Shown piece after piece: positions 57,243 through 64,000 of a DNA stretch of 64,000 nt (position 1 is the first letter of the stretch; each line of letters begins with the position of its first letter). The position numbers and the translations under genes are program-made. The notes beneath the pieces are model-generated. The model had not been told where the DNA came from and did no database searches. It saw only the letters and a program-made list of their open reading frames with translations. This stretch comes from Gemmatimonadales bacterium UBA2982 (GTDB taxonomy: Bacteria > Gemmatimonadota > Gemmatimonadetes > Longimicrobiales > Gaopeijiaceae): positions 29,322 through 93,321 of the forward strand of contig DEAM01000026.1 in NCBI GenBank assembly GCA_002347035.1. Reading direction: 5' to 3'.

Positions 57243-57956
57243 CTAGTTCGGTCGGAATGTCTGAACGTAATCGGCAAACTCTTGAATCTGCCCTTCATCG
57301 AAACTTGCGCTCCAGGCCACCATAAGGGGAGATCCGCCCACTGAGGCTGCACCATTAGTAATTACCTGCACGATGCGATCCCTGTCACGCGTCTCCCAGA
57401 ACTCAGGATCCGCAAATGAGGCTGGACGAGGATCAAGCGCCGCGCCAGCAGGCCCATCCCCCAGTCCTTCGGATCCATGGCAAGTTGCACATACGATGTT
57501 GAACATCGATTCAACGTCGAAAGCAACCTCCACAGCTGGTGCAGTGTCCTCTTCCACGACTTCTTCCTCACCACTGTCTATGCCGCGCGCCACCGCTGCC
57601 TCCGCCGCAACATTCCGCCAGTTGTTACCCTCGTGATTCATGACATCGGGAGAGATGCCCGCAAACATCAGTGCCATGAGAAGCAGTGAAGTAGTGAGCA
57701 TCCACTTCATGATCCTCTTCTCCCACTTGAGGTGCATGAAGTTCTCGATGACTAGTTTCGCCTTATAGACGGCGATTCCAAATGCAGTGACGAGTGTTAA
57801 TAAAGTTGCGACCCAAGCGACCCCGGTCACTTCACGTATTACGTCTGCAACAATTGGACCCACCACACTTATAACTAGAAGTACAAGAAGTATGATGTAG
57901 ATCTTGAAATAATTGACGTGATGTCCGTCGTCGTGATGTTCTTGGTGATCAGACAT
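57243..57956 (-). CDS. Cytochrome oxidase subunit IV fused to a cytochrome c domain
   Basis: A 237-residue fusion. The first part starts with a His-rich segment (HQEHHDDGHH) and has three predicted helices (about 18-38, 43-64 and 83-101), matching the prokaryotic subunit IV family. An acidic linker (EEEVVEED) leads to a cytochrome c domain with one haem site, CATCH near residue 158, and a probable distal Met in GGSPLMVAW. The fusion tethers a cytochrome c to the oxidase and may deliver electrons to CuA in the next subunit. It lies between the two cox3-like genes. Confidence 0.9.
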   Translation of the reverse strand: MSDHQEHHDDGHHVNYFKIYIILLVLLVISVVGPIVADVIREVTGVAWVATLLTLVTAFGIAVYKAKLVIENFMHLKWEKRIMKWMLTTSLLLMALMFAGISPDVMNHEGNNWRNVAAEAAVARGIDSGEEEVVEEDTAPAVEVAFDVESMFNIVCATCHGSEGLGDGPAGAALDPRPASFADPEFWETRDRDRIVQVITNGAASVGGSPLMVAWSASFDEGQIQEFADYVQTFRPN

Positions 57957-57959
57957 GTC

Positions 57960-58538
57960 CTACTTCGCGATATAGAGAAGCGGGAATAGGAAGATCCAGA
58001 CGACATCTACAAAGTGCCAATAAATACCGATTAGCTCGACGCGCTGGAGTTCGAGATTGCGCCAGGCATCAAAAGCCACGATGCCCATGATGATAGCACC
58101 TGCGATCACGTGGAGGGCATGCAAACCTGCCGCAGTGTAGTAAAAGGCCCAGAAGCCGTTAGATGTGATCGTATACCCGTGGCTAATCTCGTACCACCAC
58201 TCATACGATTTTATCCCGAGAAAGGTGAAAGCCCCACCAATAGTGAAGAGAAGGAACTTGGCTGCTGTCTTGCCATCCCCGCGCTCCGCAGCCTGGTGAG
58301 CAAGCACGGCAGTAAAGCTAGAGGTCAGTAGCACAAAGGTATTGGTGGCTCCAATCCACGTGTTGGTGTGGATGGCCGCATCGGCCCACTCAGGGTGGCC
58401 GAGCCGGTGCATAAGATATGAGCCAAGTACGCCGCCGAAGATGACCACCTCGGAGGCGAGCAGCCACCAGACGGCCAAGCGGCCGGTAGGAATTCCGGTC
58501 GCGCTACGTAATGTGGCTTGGGGTTTTGGAAATGCCAT
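57960..58538 (-). CDS. Cytochrome c oxidase subunit III
   Basis: A 192-residue protein of five helices, a short subunit III as in bacterial oxidases that lack the first two helices. It has WWLLASEVVIFGGVLGSYLMH near residues 24-44 (Glu of the ASEV motif) and YYTAAGLHALHVIAGAIIMG near 133-152, ending with YWHFVDVVWIFLFPLLYIAK. Its ATG overlaps the cox1 stop (TAATG), so the order cox1-cox3 is coupled. Confidence 0.92.
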   Translation of the reverse strand: MAFPKPQATLRSATGIPTGRLAVWWLLASEVVIFGGVLGSYLMHRLGHPEWADAAIHTNTWIGATNTFVLLTSSFTAVLAHQAAERGDGKTAAKFLLFTIGGAFTFLGIKSYEWWYEISHGYTITSNGFWAFYYTAAGLHALHVIAGAIIMGIVAFDAWRNLELQRVELIGIYWHFVDVVWIFLFPLLYIAK

Positions 58539-60253
58539 TAGGCTGGTTCGTTCTGGGGCCAGTAGTCTTGTTCACGGTCAGGATGAGCATACTCGTAGGG
58601 GCCCCGGTAAACGTTCGGTAGCCCTTCCGGCCAGTTCCCGTGCGGTGGTGGTGACTCGGTGGTCCACTCCAACGTGTTTGACTCCCAGGGATTCTTACCA
58701 GCCTTCTTCCCTCGCATCCAACTAGCGATACAGTTATAGAAAAAGACCAACTGGAAGGCGAGCATGACGAGCAGCGCATAAGTCGCTAGCTCCCGCAGCT
58801 GGTACATGCCTTCCCCCGCAAGCTCAGGAAAGTGCTCGTAGTTGTAAATCCGCCGGTGTTGGCCGCCCATGCCAAGCACAAAAAGCGGAATGAAGATCAC
58901 ATTGAACGGAATGATTGTGCCCCAGAAGTGAATCTTCCCGAGGGTATCATTCATCATCTTCCCGAACATCTTCGGGAACCAGTACGTGAACGCCGCAAAA
59001 GTCCCAATGATTGCAATCGGATAAAACGTGTAGTGGAAGTGCGCGAGTACGAAATAAGTGTCGTGGAAGTAGATGTCCGCCCCGCTCGCGCCCAAGAAAA
59101 TTCCCGTGACTCCGCCGATCAAGAACTCCGCCATAAAGGCGAGCGCCCATAGCATCGGTGTGGTGAGCCGGATCGATCCCCCATACAACGTCGCAATGAT
59201 AACAAAACACAGCTCCGCGATTGGGATAGATATAAGAAGGGTCGTGACCGTAAAGACATTGGCCATCCGCGGGTCTATACCTGCAAGAAACTGATGGTGA
59301 GCCCAAACAAAAAAGCTCAGCACACCTGTAGCAACCGTCGTATACAGCATCATCTTGTACCCGAACACCTTCTTGCGGGCGAAGGTTGCTATTATGTCAA
59401 TCGTGATGCCGATCGCTGGCAATAGAACTACATACACCTCTGGATGACCAAAGAACCAGAATAGGTGCTGCCAGAGAATCGGATCGCCACCGCGGGCTGG
59501 ATCGTAGAAGCCAGTACCGATCGTCTGGTCGAAGAGCAGCATGACTGCCCCCGCGATGAGCGGTCCAACCGAAAGCATAAACAGGATACTAGCTATCACG
59601 ATCATCCAGCAGACCAACGGAATGTCATACGCCTTCATGCCTGGGGCCCGCGAGTTCATCAGGGTCGTGATGAAGTTGATGCCGCCCAGCAAGAATGCTA
59701 CGAATTCCAAAGCGACCGCGACCAGCCACATAGACGCCCCGAGACTGGTCTGATTGTAATCGCCCACTGCAGACAGAGGTGGATACGCCGTCCACGCTCC
59801 CCCGAACCCGCCACCTTGGACGAACAGAGAAAGCAGCAGTATTACTGCACTCAAAAGAAAGATCTGGTACGAAAGGCGGTTTATGCGCGGGAATACCATA
59901 TCGTCCGCACCGATCATGAGCGGAATGCAATAGTTCCCGAAGGCAGCGATTAGAACCGGCATCGCCACCCAGAAAATCATGATCGAGCCGTGGTTCGTAA
60001 CCAGTGCGTTGTACTCACCGGGTGAAACCTGCCCAAACCCCGGCACAGAAATTCCAGGGAATGCGAGCTGCATCCGGAAAACATACGCCATGAATCCACC
60101 GATCACGGCCATGCCCATGCCCGTAAACAGATACTGCATGGCGATCATCTTGTGATCGGTCGAGAAGACGTACTTACTCAGAAAGCCCTCAGAGCCGTGA
60201 TGGTCGTGAGCGTGATCTGCGTGGTGCTCGACCGCAACTGCGGTTTCTGACAT
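58538..60253 (-). CDS. Cytochrome c oxidase subunit I (A-type haem-copper oxidase)
   Basis: A 571-residue catalytic subunit with 12 core helices. The active-site segment WFFGHPEVYVVLLPAIG (residues near 260-276) holds the CuB histidine, the Tyr of the His-Tyr crosslink and the glutamate typical of A1-type enzymes. The double His for CuB is in VWAHHQFLAG. The haem-ligand region DTYFVLAHFHYTF lies near 390. The reaction is reduction of oxygen to water coupled to proton pumping. It starts at ATG 60253, 11 bases after cox2. Confidence 0.96.
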   Translation of the reverse strand: MSETAVAVEHHADHAHDHHGSEGFLSKYVFSTDHKMIAMQYLFTGMGMAVIGGFMAYVFRMQLAFPGISVPGFGQVSPGEYNALVTNHGSIMIFWVAMPVLIAAFGNYCIPLMIGADDMVFPRINRLSYQIFLLSAVILLLSLFVQGGGFGGAWTAYPPLSAVGDYNQTSLGASMWLVAVALEFVAFLLGGINFITTLMNSRAPGMKAYDIPLVCWMIVIASILFMLSVGPLIAGAVMLLFDQTIGTGFYDPARGGDPILWQHLFWFFGHPEVYVVLLPAIGITIDIIATFARKKVFGYKMMLYTTVATGVLSFFVWAHHQFLAGIDPRMANVFTVTTLLISIPIAELCFVIIATLYGGSIRLTTPMLWALAFMAEFLIGGVTGIFLGASGADIYFHDTYFVLAHFHYTFYPIAIIGTFAAFTYWFPKMFGKMMNDTLGKIHFWGTIIPFNVIFIPLFVLGMGGQHRRIYNYEHFPELAGEGMYQLRELATYALLVMLAFQLVFFYNCIASWMRGKKAGKNPWESNTLEWTTESPPPHGNWPEGLPNVYRGPYEYAHPDREQDYWPQNEPA

Positions 60254-60264
60254 CTAGTATCTCC

Positions 60265-60939
60265 CTACTGTGCAGTCGCGGCGGACGCTACCCATGCCGC
60301 ATGACCGTCTGAATCTTCGATATGCACTCTCGCCGCCATTACACCGTGCCCGATACCGCAGATCTCGGCACACTGCACATCGTACTCGCCAGTCTGCGTA
60401 GCTTCGAACCAACCGGTTATCGTCCGCCCCGGTATCGCGTCCTGCTTAATGCGGAAGACCGGGATTGAGAACGAGTGGAGCACGTCCGTCGCTTCGAGCA
60501 AGAAGTGGTAGGTCTGATCAACCTCCACATGAAGTTCGTCTACCGTGAAAATATCGTCGTCTGTGTCTAGCTGATTGTCCTGCCCAGGATGTTGAAATGT
60601 CCACGCCCACTGTTGTCCGATCACCCTGATCGTACGGTCCGGTTCTGGAAGCTGCTGCTTTACATCGTACCAGACCATGATAGCCATCACGATGATGACG
60701 AAATCAAAAGCGAGAATGCCGACGTGGGGCCACGTAACCCATTTCTTCACGTGGTTTTCATGCCCCTCAAGGTACTGCGCCTTCACCCCCGGCTTAGCCC
60801 GGTACTTCAGGATGAGCCAAAAGAAGACACCCTCAGCAACAAAAAACCAAAAGCCCGCCAGGACCGCCACCCAGATAATGATGTTGTCGATGTCCGCAGC
60901 ATATGTCGAAGCTTGATCGATCATCCATGGTATATTCAA
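60265..60939 (-). CDS. Cytochrome c oxidase subunit II
   Basis: A 224-residue subunit with two helices (about residues 18-42 and 65-88) and a periplasmic CuA domain. CuA ligands are complete: a His in DVLHSFSIP near 163-171, and CAEICGIGHGVM near 200-211 (Cys-x3-Cys-x3-His-x2-Met). It receives electrons from cytochrome c. The start is uncertain: TTG 60939 gives the start MNIPWMIDQASTYAADID, and ATG 60924 the shorter MIDQ form. An open frame reaching 60999 overlaps the small gene upstream and is unlikely. Confidence 0.92.
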   Translation of the reverse strand: MNIPWMIDQASTYAADIDNIIIWVAVLAGFWFFVAEGVFFWLILKYRAKPGVKAQYLEGHENHVKKWVTWPHVGILAFDFVIIVMAIMVWYDVKQQLPEPDRTIRVIGQQWAWTFQHPGQDNQLDTDDDIFTVDELHVEVDQTYHFLLEATDVLHSFSIPVFRIKQDAIPGRTITGWFEATQTGEYDVQCAEICGIGHGVMAARVHIEDSDGHAAWVASAATAQ

Positions 60940-60943
60940 GGCG

Positions 60944-61117
60944 CTATCCCATCCTCGTCCGCAGGATGATAAAGGCAGCACAAAGCGCAAAGCCCACAAA
61001 AGTGATCACAAACCACTTATATGTCTTTCCCAGGTCGATGATGGCCTCATTCTGAGCATCTTCGGGAGGTGCAGGCGGGTCAGGTTGTGTTGTCTTAGTT
61101 ACAGCGTGCTCAGCCAT
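60944..61117 (-). CDS. 57-residue membrane protein in the cytochrome oxidase operon
   Basis: A small gene between the cytochrome c gene (six-base gap) and cox2 (four-base gap to the TTG). The protein starts MAEHAVTKTTQPDPP and has one predicted helix near residues 34-52 (WFVITFVGFALCAAFIIL), ending with basic RTRMG. The tight spacing in an operon and coding-like composition support it. It may be a small accessory subunit. I do not recognise a family. Confidence 0.75.
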   Translation of the reverse strand: MAEHAVTKTTQPDPPAPPEDAQNEAIIDLGKTYKWFVITFVGFALCAAFIILRTRMG

Positions 61118-61123
61118 TCGTCA

Positions 61124-61765
61124 CTACCTCAGCGTCTGAACGTAGGCGATCACATCCTGCATGGTTTGGTCTGTCATCGCTACTGTATTTGCTCTCATCG
61201 TAATGCCCCAAGTATCCGCAGGATGAGCACCACGAGCACCGCTCCGGTAGTTCTCCAGTTCCTGGAGCAAGTACCAGTCATGAATCTGTACAATCGGCGG
61301 TGCTCTCAGGACCTCGTCTCCTAGCCCATCTTCACCGTGGCACGCAACACAAACTGCGCGGTACTGTTCAGCCCCCACGCCCGCGTTCCCATGAAGCGTA
61401 CTTGGAGGAAACGTCGGATCAAGCGAAGCCACGTATTGGGATACAGACTCGATATCACCTTCACGGTTGAGCGTGACAGCCATGGGCCGCATCCGCAGGC
61501 CTGGTATATCATCGGCATGCTGCCCACGCCAACCCTCTTGGAAGCTCTGAAGCTGTGATTGGAGATACCATTGCGGTAGACCAGCGATAGCAGGTGTTTC
61601 GATGTCTGCATTGCCGGCCCCGGTCTCTCCATGGCACGGAGCACACGTCTCAAAAAGTTCCTCCCCGCGTGCCATTCCTACCGGAGGGGGCGTACTATCG
61701 CAAGCCGCGATGCCAATTGCCACTATGGGCAAAGCAACAAACTTCGAACTCCGCACTCGTATCAT
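61124..61765 (-). CDS. Dihaem cytochrome c lipoprotein
   Basis: A 213-residue periplasmic protein of two cytochrome c domains. A lipoprotein signal with an IAAC lipobox ends at Cys 22. Haem sites are CAPCH near residue 41 and CVACH near residue 138, each followed by PxIxxLPxWYLxxQLxxF-type sequence (GLPQWYLQSQLQSF and VQIHDWYLLQELENY) and a Met near GLRMRPM and GITMRANT. This is the cytochrome c4/cytochrome c553 pattern. It probably feeds electrons to the CuA of the adjoining oxidase. Its ATG overlaps the Trm112-like stop by four bases. Confidence 0.92.
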   Translation of the reverse strand: MIRVRSSKFVALPIVAIGIAACDSTPPPVGMARGEELFETCAPCHGETGAGNADIETPAIAGLPQWYLQSQLQSFQEGWRGQHADDIPGLRMRPMAVTLNREGDIESVSQYVASLDPTFPPSTLHGNAGVGAEQYRAVCVACHGEDGLGDEVLRAPPIVQIHDWYLLQELENYRSGARGAHPADTWGITMRANTVAMTDQTMQDVIAYVQTLR

Positions 61766-62022
61766 GATACTTGTTCTGACAGTGAAATCGACTCATCAAT
61801 AAGCATGATCGGGATATCGTCCCGGACAGGGTAGAGCATGTCTCTGTCCTCTCTCACCAGGCCCTCCTCTATGAGCGTGGAAACTAAGTCGCCACGTCTG
61901 TTGGTCACCGAGCCATCACTAATCGATGCATTAAGCCGCTCCAACAGCGAAAGCTCCGCCATGTGGAGAGACTGTTTTGTCTCGGGACAAACTAGAATTT
62001 CTAGGAGGCTCTGATCGACCAA
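61762..62022 (-). CDS. Trm112-like (YcaR-type) protein
   Basis: An 86-residue protein. The N-terminus VDQSLLEILVCPETKQSL and the C-terminal YPVRDDIPIMLIDE are the Trm112/YcaR hallmarks; the middle is longer than in the shortest relatives. Only one of the cysteines that bind zinc in some homologues is present, so it may not bind metal. Trm112 proteins activate methyltransferases in eukaryotes; the bacterial role is unclear. I placed the start at TTG 62022, directly before the conserved region; starts further upstream (ATG 62079) are possible. Confidence 0.75.
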   Translation of the reverse strand: MVDQSLLEILVCPETKQSLHMAELSLLERLNASISDGSVTNRRGDLVSTLIEEGLVREDRDMLYPVRDDIPIMLIDESISLSEQVS

Positions 62023-62162
62023 AACGATGACGACTCCAATGTTACTAAGGACGCGCCCAAGGGCTGATTCCCCCACCATCCTCGAGGATAGGAAGGCACC
62101 CCTGGGAAGCGGATTCGAGAGCGGTAAGTTAAAGTCCTTCGATGGGTAACGGGAGGCCGATA

Positions 62163-62708
62163 ATGCAGGCTCGTGAAAATTGTCACAAGGGCAAGTGGCC
62201 AAGGACACGCGCAGTTCTTGGTCTTCTGGGGCTCGCGCTTGCCACAATAGGGTGTGCCCCAGGGGACAGCAGCTCCGCCAGCGATGGTGAAGTTTTCGTT
62301 GCGGAATCTTTCTTGGCGTCCACTCTGCTCCCGCCGGCAGGCCATGCGTGGGTGATTTTCGATGCTGACACAGTACTAGCCGAAGTCGCTGCGACAGCGG
62401 AAGAACGTGAGCAAGGACTCATGTATCGTGAAGAGGTGCCAGACGGTACGGGCATGTTATTTGTGTTCACAGACAGCCGAGTCCGGTCATTTTGGATGGC
62501 TAACACATATGTCGCACTGGACATCGCGTATATGGACCCCTCCTTCAGGGTAGTTGACATCATCGCAATGGAACCGCTTGTGACAGAGTCCTATCCAAGC
62601 AGTGCACCTTCGATGTATGGATTAGAGGTTCGACAGGGGTGGTTTTCCGAACAGGGGATCACGATCGGAGCGCAGGCCGAAATCGTATTTGGCGTGTTAG
62701 AGCGTTAG
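62163..62708 (+). CDS. DUF192 lipoprotein
   Basis: A 181-residue exported lipoprotein. The signal has basic residues, a hydrophobic stretch (LGLLGLALATIG) and a GC lipobox near residue 31. The DUF192 domain covers about 60-180: LAEVAATAEEREQGLMYREE (quoted in parts: TAEEREQGLMYR), then GTGMLFVF and FWMANTYVALDIAYMD. The function is unknown. A GGGAGG lies six bases before the ATG at 62163, which decides the start over an in-frame ATG at 62142. It diverges from the Trm112-like gene and converges with hemD. Confidence 0.92.
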   Translation: MQARENCHKGKWPRTRAVLGLLGLALATIGCAPGDSSSASDGEVFVAESFLASTLLPPAGHAWVIFDADTVLAEVAATAEEREQGLMYREEVPDGTGMLFVFTDSRVRSFWMANTYVALDIAYMDPSFRVVDIIAMEPLVTESYPSSAPSMYGLEVRQGWFSEQGITIGAQAEIVFGVLER

Positions 62709-62739
62709 CGCTCACGACTCTTGGAACGGACCAACCTTA

Positions 62740-63510
62740 CTAAGGTTGCAGTCCTTCAATAAGTGCGGCTACGAGCCCGCTCGTGGAGCGTTGCCGGGCC
62801 TGTAGCACATCCGGAATCCCAGCAGCCTTAGCAGCAGCAGCTGTCGTAGGACCGATCGCGACAACTAGGGCTCCAGAAGTGAGACCACGCCAGTCGGGAC
62901 CCATGAGCTGAAGGCCAGCCACCGTAGACGGGCTAGTAAAACAGATGGCATCAACCCCGAGCTCTAATTGTTTGCGCGATTGTGGAGGGGGAGCCATGGG
63001 CACGGTCCTATAGGCTTCCACATCGTTGACTTCTGCCACACCCCTAGAAAGCAGACCTTCTACTAGTCGATTATCTGCGATATCTGATCGCGGCAAGAAC
63101 ACCCGTTGGCCATCGAGTGAACCCAGTCGCTCTAGCAGAAGCTCAGACGTTGCAGCATCTGAACAGATCGTTGTCCGGACACCCCTATCAAGCAACGGCT
63201 GCGCCGTAGCTGGCCCCATAGCGGCAACCTCAAGCCCTCGGAGTTCACGGGTATGGACTCCGAGTTCGTCCAGGCGCTGCAGGATCGCCCGCGAGCCGTT
63301 TGAGCTAGTTATAACCATCATTGTGTAGTCCCGAATATCAGATAACGCAGCGTCCAGCGCCCCGTACGAATCTGGCGGATCTATCTGGATGGTCGGACAA
63401 CGCACCACGCTCGCGCCTACCTCTGATAGGCGACGGCAAAGGTCCGCAGCCTGTTGTGGTGCTCTTGTAACAGCCACCCTTCTGCCGCTGAGAGGTTTAA
63501 TGGGTCTCAT
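62740..63510 (-). CDS. hemD: Uroporphyrinogen-III synthase
   Basis: A 256-residue enzyme of two alternating alpha/beta domains, of normal length. It closes and inverts the D ring of hydroxymethylbilane to give uroporphyrinogen III for haem and other tetrapyrroles. Recognisable parts are the start RRVAVTRAPQQAADLCRRL, then VITSSNGSRAILQRL near 68-82 and the C-terminal CFTSPSTVAGL with AIGPTTAAAAKAAGI. Sequence conservation in this family is low, so the call rests on these motifs and the length. It supplies haem for the cytochromes encoded nearby in general terms. No other hem gene is in view. Confidence 0.88.
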   Translation of the reverse strand: MRPIKPLSGRRVAVTRAPQQAADLCRRLSEVGASVVRCPTIQIDPPDSYGALDAALSDIRDYTMMVITSSNGSRAILQRLDELGVHTRELRGLEVAAMGPATAQPLLDRGVRTTICSDAATSELLLERLGSLDGQRVFLPRSDIADNRLVEGLLSRGVAEVNDVEAYRTVPMAPPPQSRKQLELGVDAICFTSPSTVAGLQLMGPDWRGLTSGALVVAIGPTTAAAAKAAGIPDVLQARQRSTSGLVAALIEGLQP

Positions 63511-63576
63511 GTCTAGTGACCCATTAAAAGTATGATTCGTGAGATTTTAAGCACGGCTTATAGATACCCGAGCAAG

Positions 63577-63606
63577 ATTATATCACGAGGCTTAAATCGG
63601 ACTTAA
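63577..63606 (-). promoter_or_regulatory. Probable hemD promoter
   Basis: A perfect TATAAT on the minus strand at 63582-63577, with TTAAGT 18 bases further up as a weak -35. The predicted start near 63570 leaves a leader of about 60 bases before the hemD ATG. Confidence 0.5.
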
Positions 63607-63642
63607 CAGGAGTCCTGCTATTGGGCCAGACTACCTACTCAG

Positions 63643-64000
63643 TCAGATGCCAAGCCAATAATTCGCCTTGATGATAAAACGGTCGTCCGCAGGGGCTTCA
63701 AACAAAGCACCTGTGTCTCGCATAAAATCAAAGTCACCTACCAGAGCGTAGTCGGACTGTTTTCTTTGCCATACGAAAAAAACAGTCGAGCCCGGACGAT
63801 ACTCCCACCGCAGCACAGCATTTCCTACGAGTGACCTCACATTAAAATCACGGTCTCTAAATGAAAAGTCGGGCGAGCCATCCGCGTCAAAATCAACGTT
63901 TTGTAGACCACTGACATTAGTAGGGGTAAGCCCAATAAACTTGAACGTCTGCCCCGCCTCGAGCTGCTTATACTGCAAGTAGTCACCCGATGAGAGCAGA
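63643..64000 (-). CDS. C-terminal end of a second DUF5916-type outer-membrane protein
   Basis: The last 118 codons of a gene that enters from the right edge. The frame stays open to the boundary. The sequence has beta-strand periodicity with alternating aromatics, DFDADGSPDFSFRDRDFNVRS near the start, then LRWEYRPGSTVFFVWQRKQSD and a closing FIIKANYWLGI, the usual end of an outer-membrane barrel. LRWEYRPGSTVFFVW is typical of DUF5916 C-termini. It resembles in kind the gene at 38.2 kb. The 5' part is outside the window. A short weak hairpin (GGACT/AGTCC) lies just downstream. Confidence 0.82.
   Translation of the reverse strand, partial: LLSSGDYLQYKQLEAGQTFKFIGLTPTNVSGLQNVDFDADGSPDFSFRDRDFNVRSLVGNAVLRWEYRPGSTVFFVWQRKQSDYALVGDFDFMRDTGALFEAPADDRFIIKANYWLGI

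Noticed and set aside
59465..59953. A 162-codon open frame on the plus strand.
   Set aside because: It is antisense to cox1, whose translation is unambiguous.
62731..62746. Bidirectional terminator between the DUF192 gene and hemD.
   Set aside because: The palindrome AACCTTACTAAGGTT is short, has almost no loop and no T-run, and overlaps the hemD stop.

Overview
The window reads as one continuous bacterial chromosome segment of moderate GC, densely packed, with mostly short intergenic gaps and many 1-4 bp start/stop overlaps. I see no rRNA or tRNA gene, no insertion sequence, no phage gene and no CRISPR array. The gene content points to an aerobic, Gram-negative-type organism. It has an alternative complex III (act) operon, an A-type cytochrome c oxidase operon, two DUF5916 outer-membrane proteins, a MoxR/DUF58/transglutaminase trio, a YpdA-type flavoprotein and a selenocysteine-type SelD. 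Gemmatimonadota, possibly a marine lineage, fits best; this is inference from gene content only.

Layout. 1-5970 (minus): the 5' part of polA, whose proofreading site looks dead, a cold-shock gene with its terminator, a Slt-type lytic transglycosylase and a lone ExbB/TolQ-type channel protein. 6084-16835 (minus): a long directional run of gcvH, gcvP, a metal-dependent hydrolase, a LipM-type octanoyltransferase and oppABCDF. 17260-19100 (plus): tatA, trmJ and a HisN-type phosphatase. 19143-28323 (minus): a glycosyltransferase, a DUF2061 protein, then actABCDEF with an FKBP lipoprotein gene overlapping its end. 28571-32999 (plus): moxR, DUF58, a TgpA-like transglutaminase and a small unknown. 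33056-38148: a Nat-type ABC exporter pair (minus), a lone AbrB-fold gene (plus) and luxE-luxC homologues (minus). 38237-43787: a DUF5916 protein, YpdA, YgfZ and a SirB1-like protein. 43909-50518: selD, lon, a degenerate metallo-beta-lactamase-fold gene, ggt and a Nudix gene. 50574-56370: an ETF-QO-like flavoprotein, an AAA+ ATPase, mutY and a VWA protein. 56396-61765 (minus): the cytochrome oxidase operon. 61762-64000: a Trm112-like protein, DUF192, hemD and the 3' end of a second DUF5916 gene.

How the genes work together. ActABCDEF would oxidise menaquinol or ubiquinol and pass electrons through cytochrome c to the oxidase encoded at 56-61 kb, so both ends of the aerobic chain lie in this window. 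LipM beside gcvH/gcvP gives a way to put octanoate, the lipoate precursor, on the glycine-cleavage H protein. The AAA+ gene at 52.4 kb and the VWA gene at 55.1 kb look like a functional pair separated by mutY.

The most striking sequence-level result is selD. Its true start is 43909, and its catalytic residue is encoded by an in-frame TGA at 43975-43977. A hairpin resembling a bacterial SECIS element follows, with a GTC apical loop. A standard gene caller would start the gene after that TGA and lose the active site. Other departures from family norms are an OppC with an extra two-helix N-terminal domain, an ETF-QO lacking one predicted 4Fe-4S cysteine, a Lon with an acidic insertion before Walker A, a cytochrome oxidase subunit IV fused to cytochrome c, and a 57-residue membrane protein gene in the oxidase operon.
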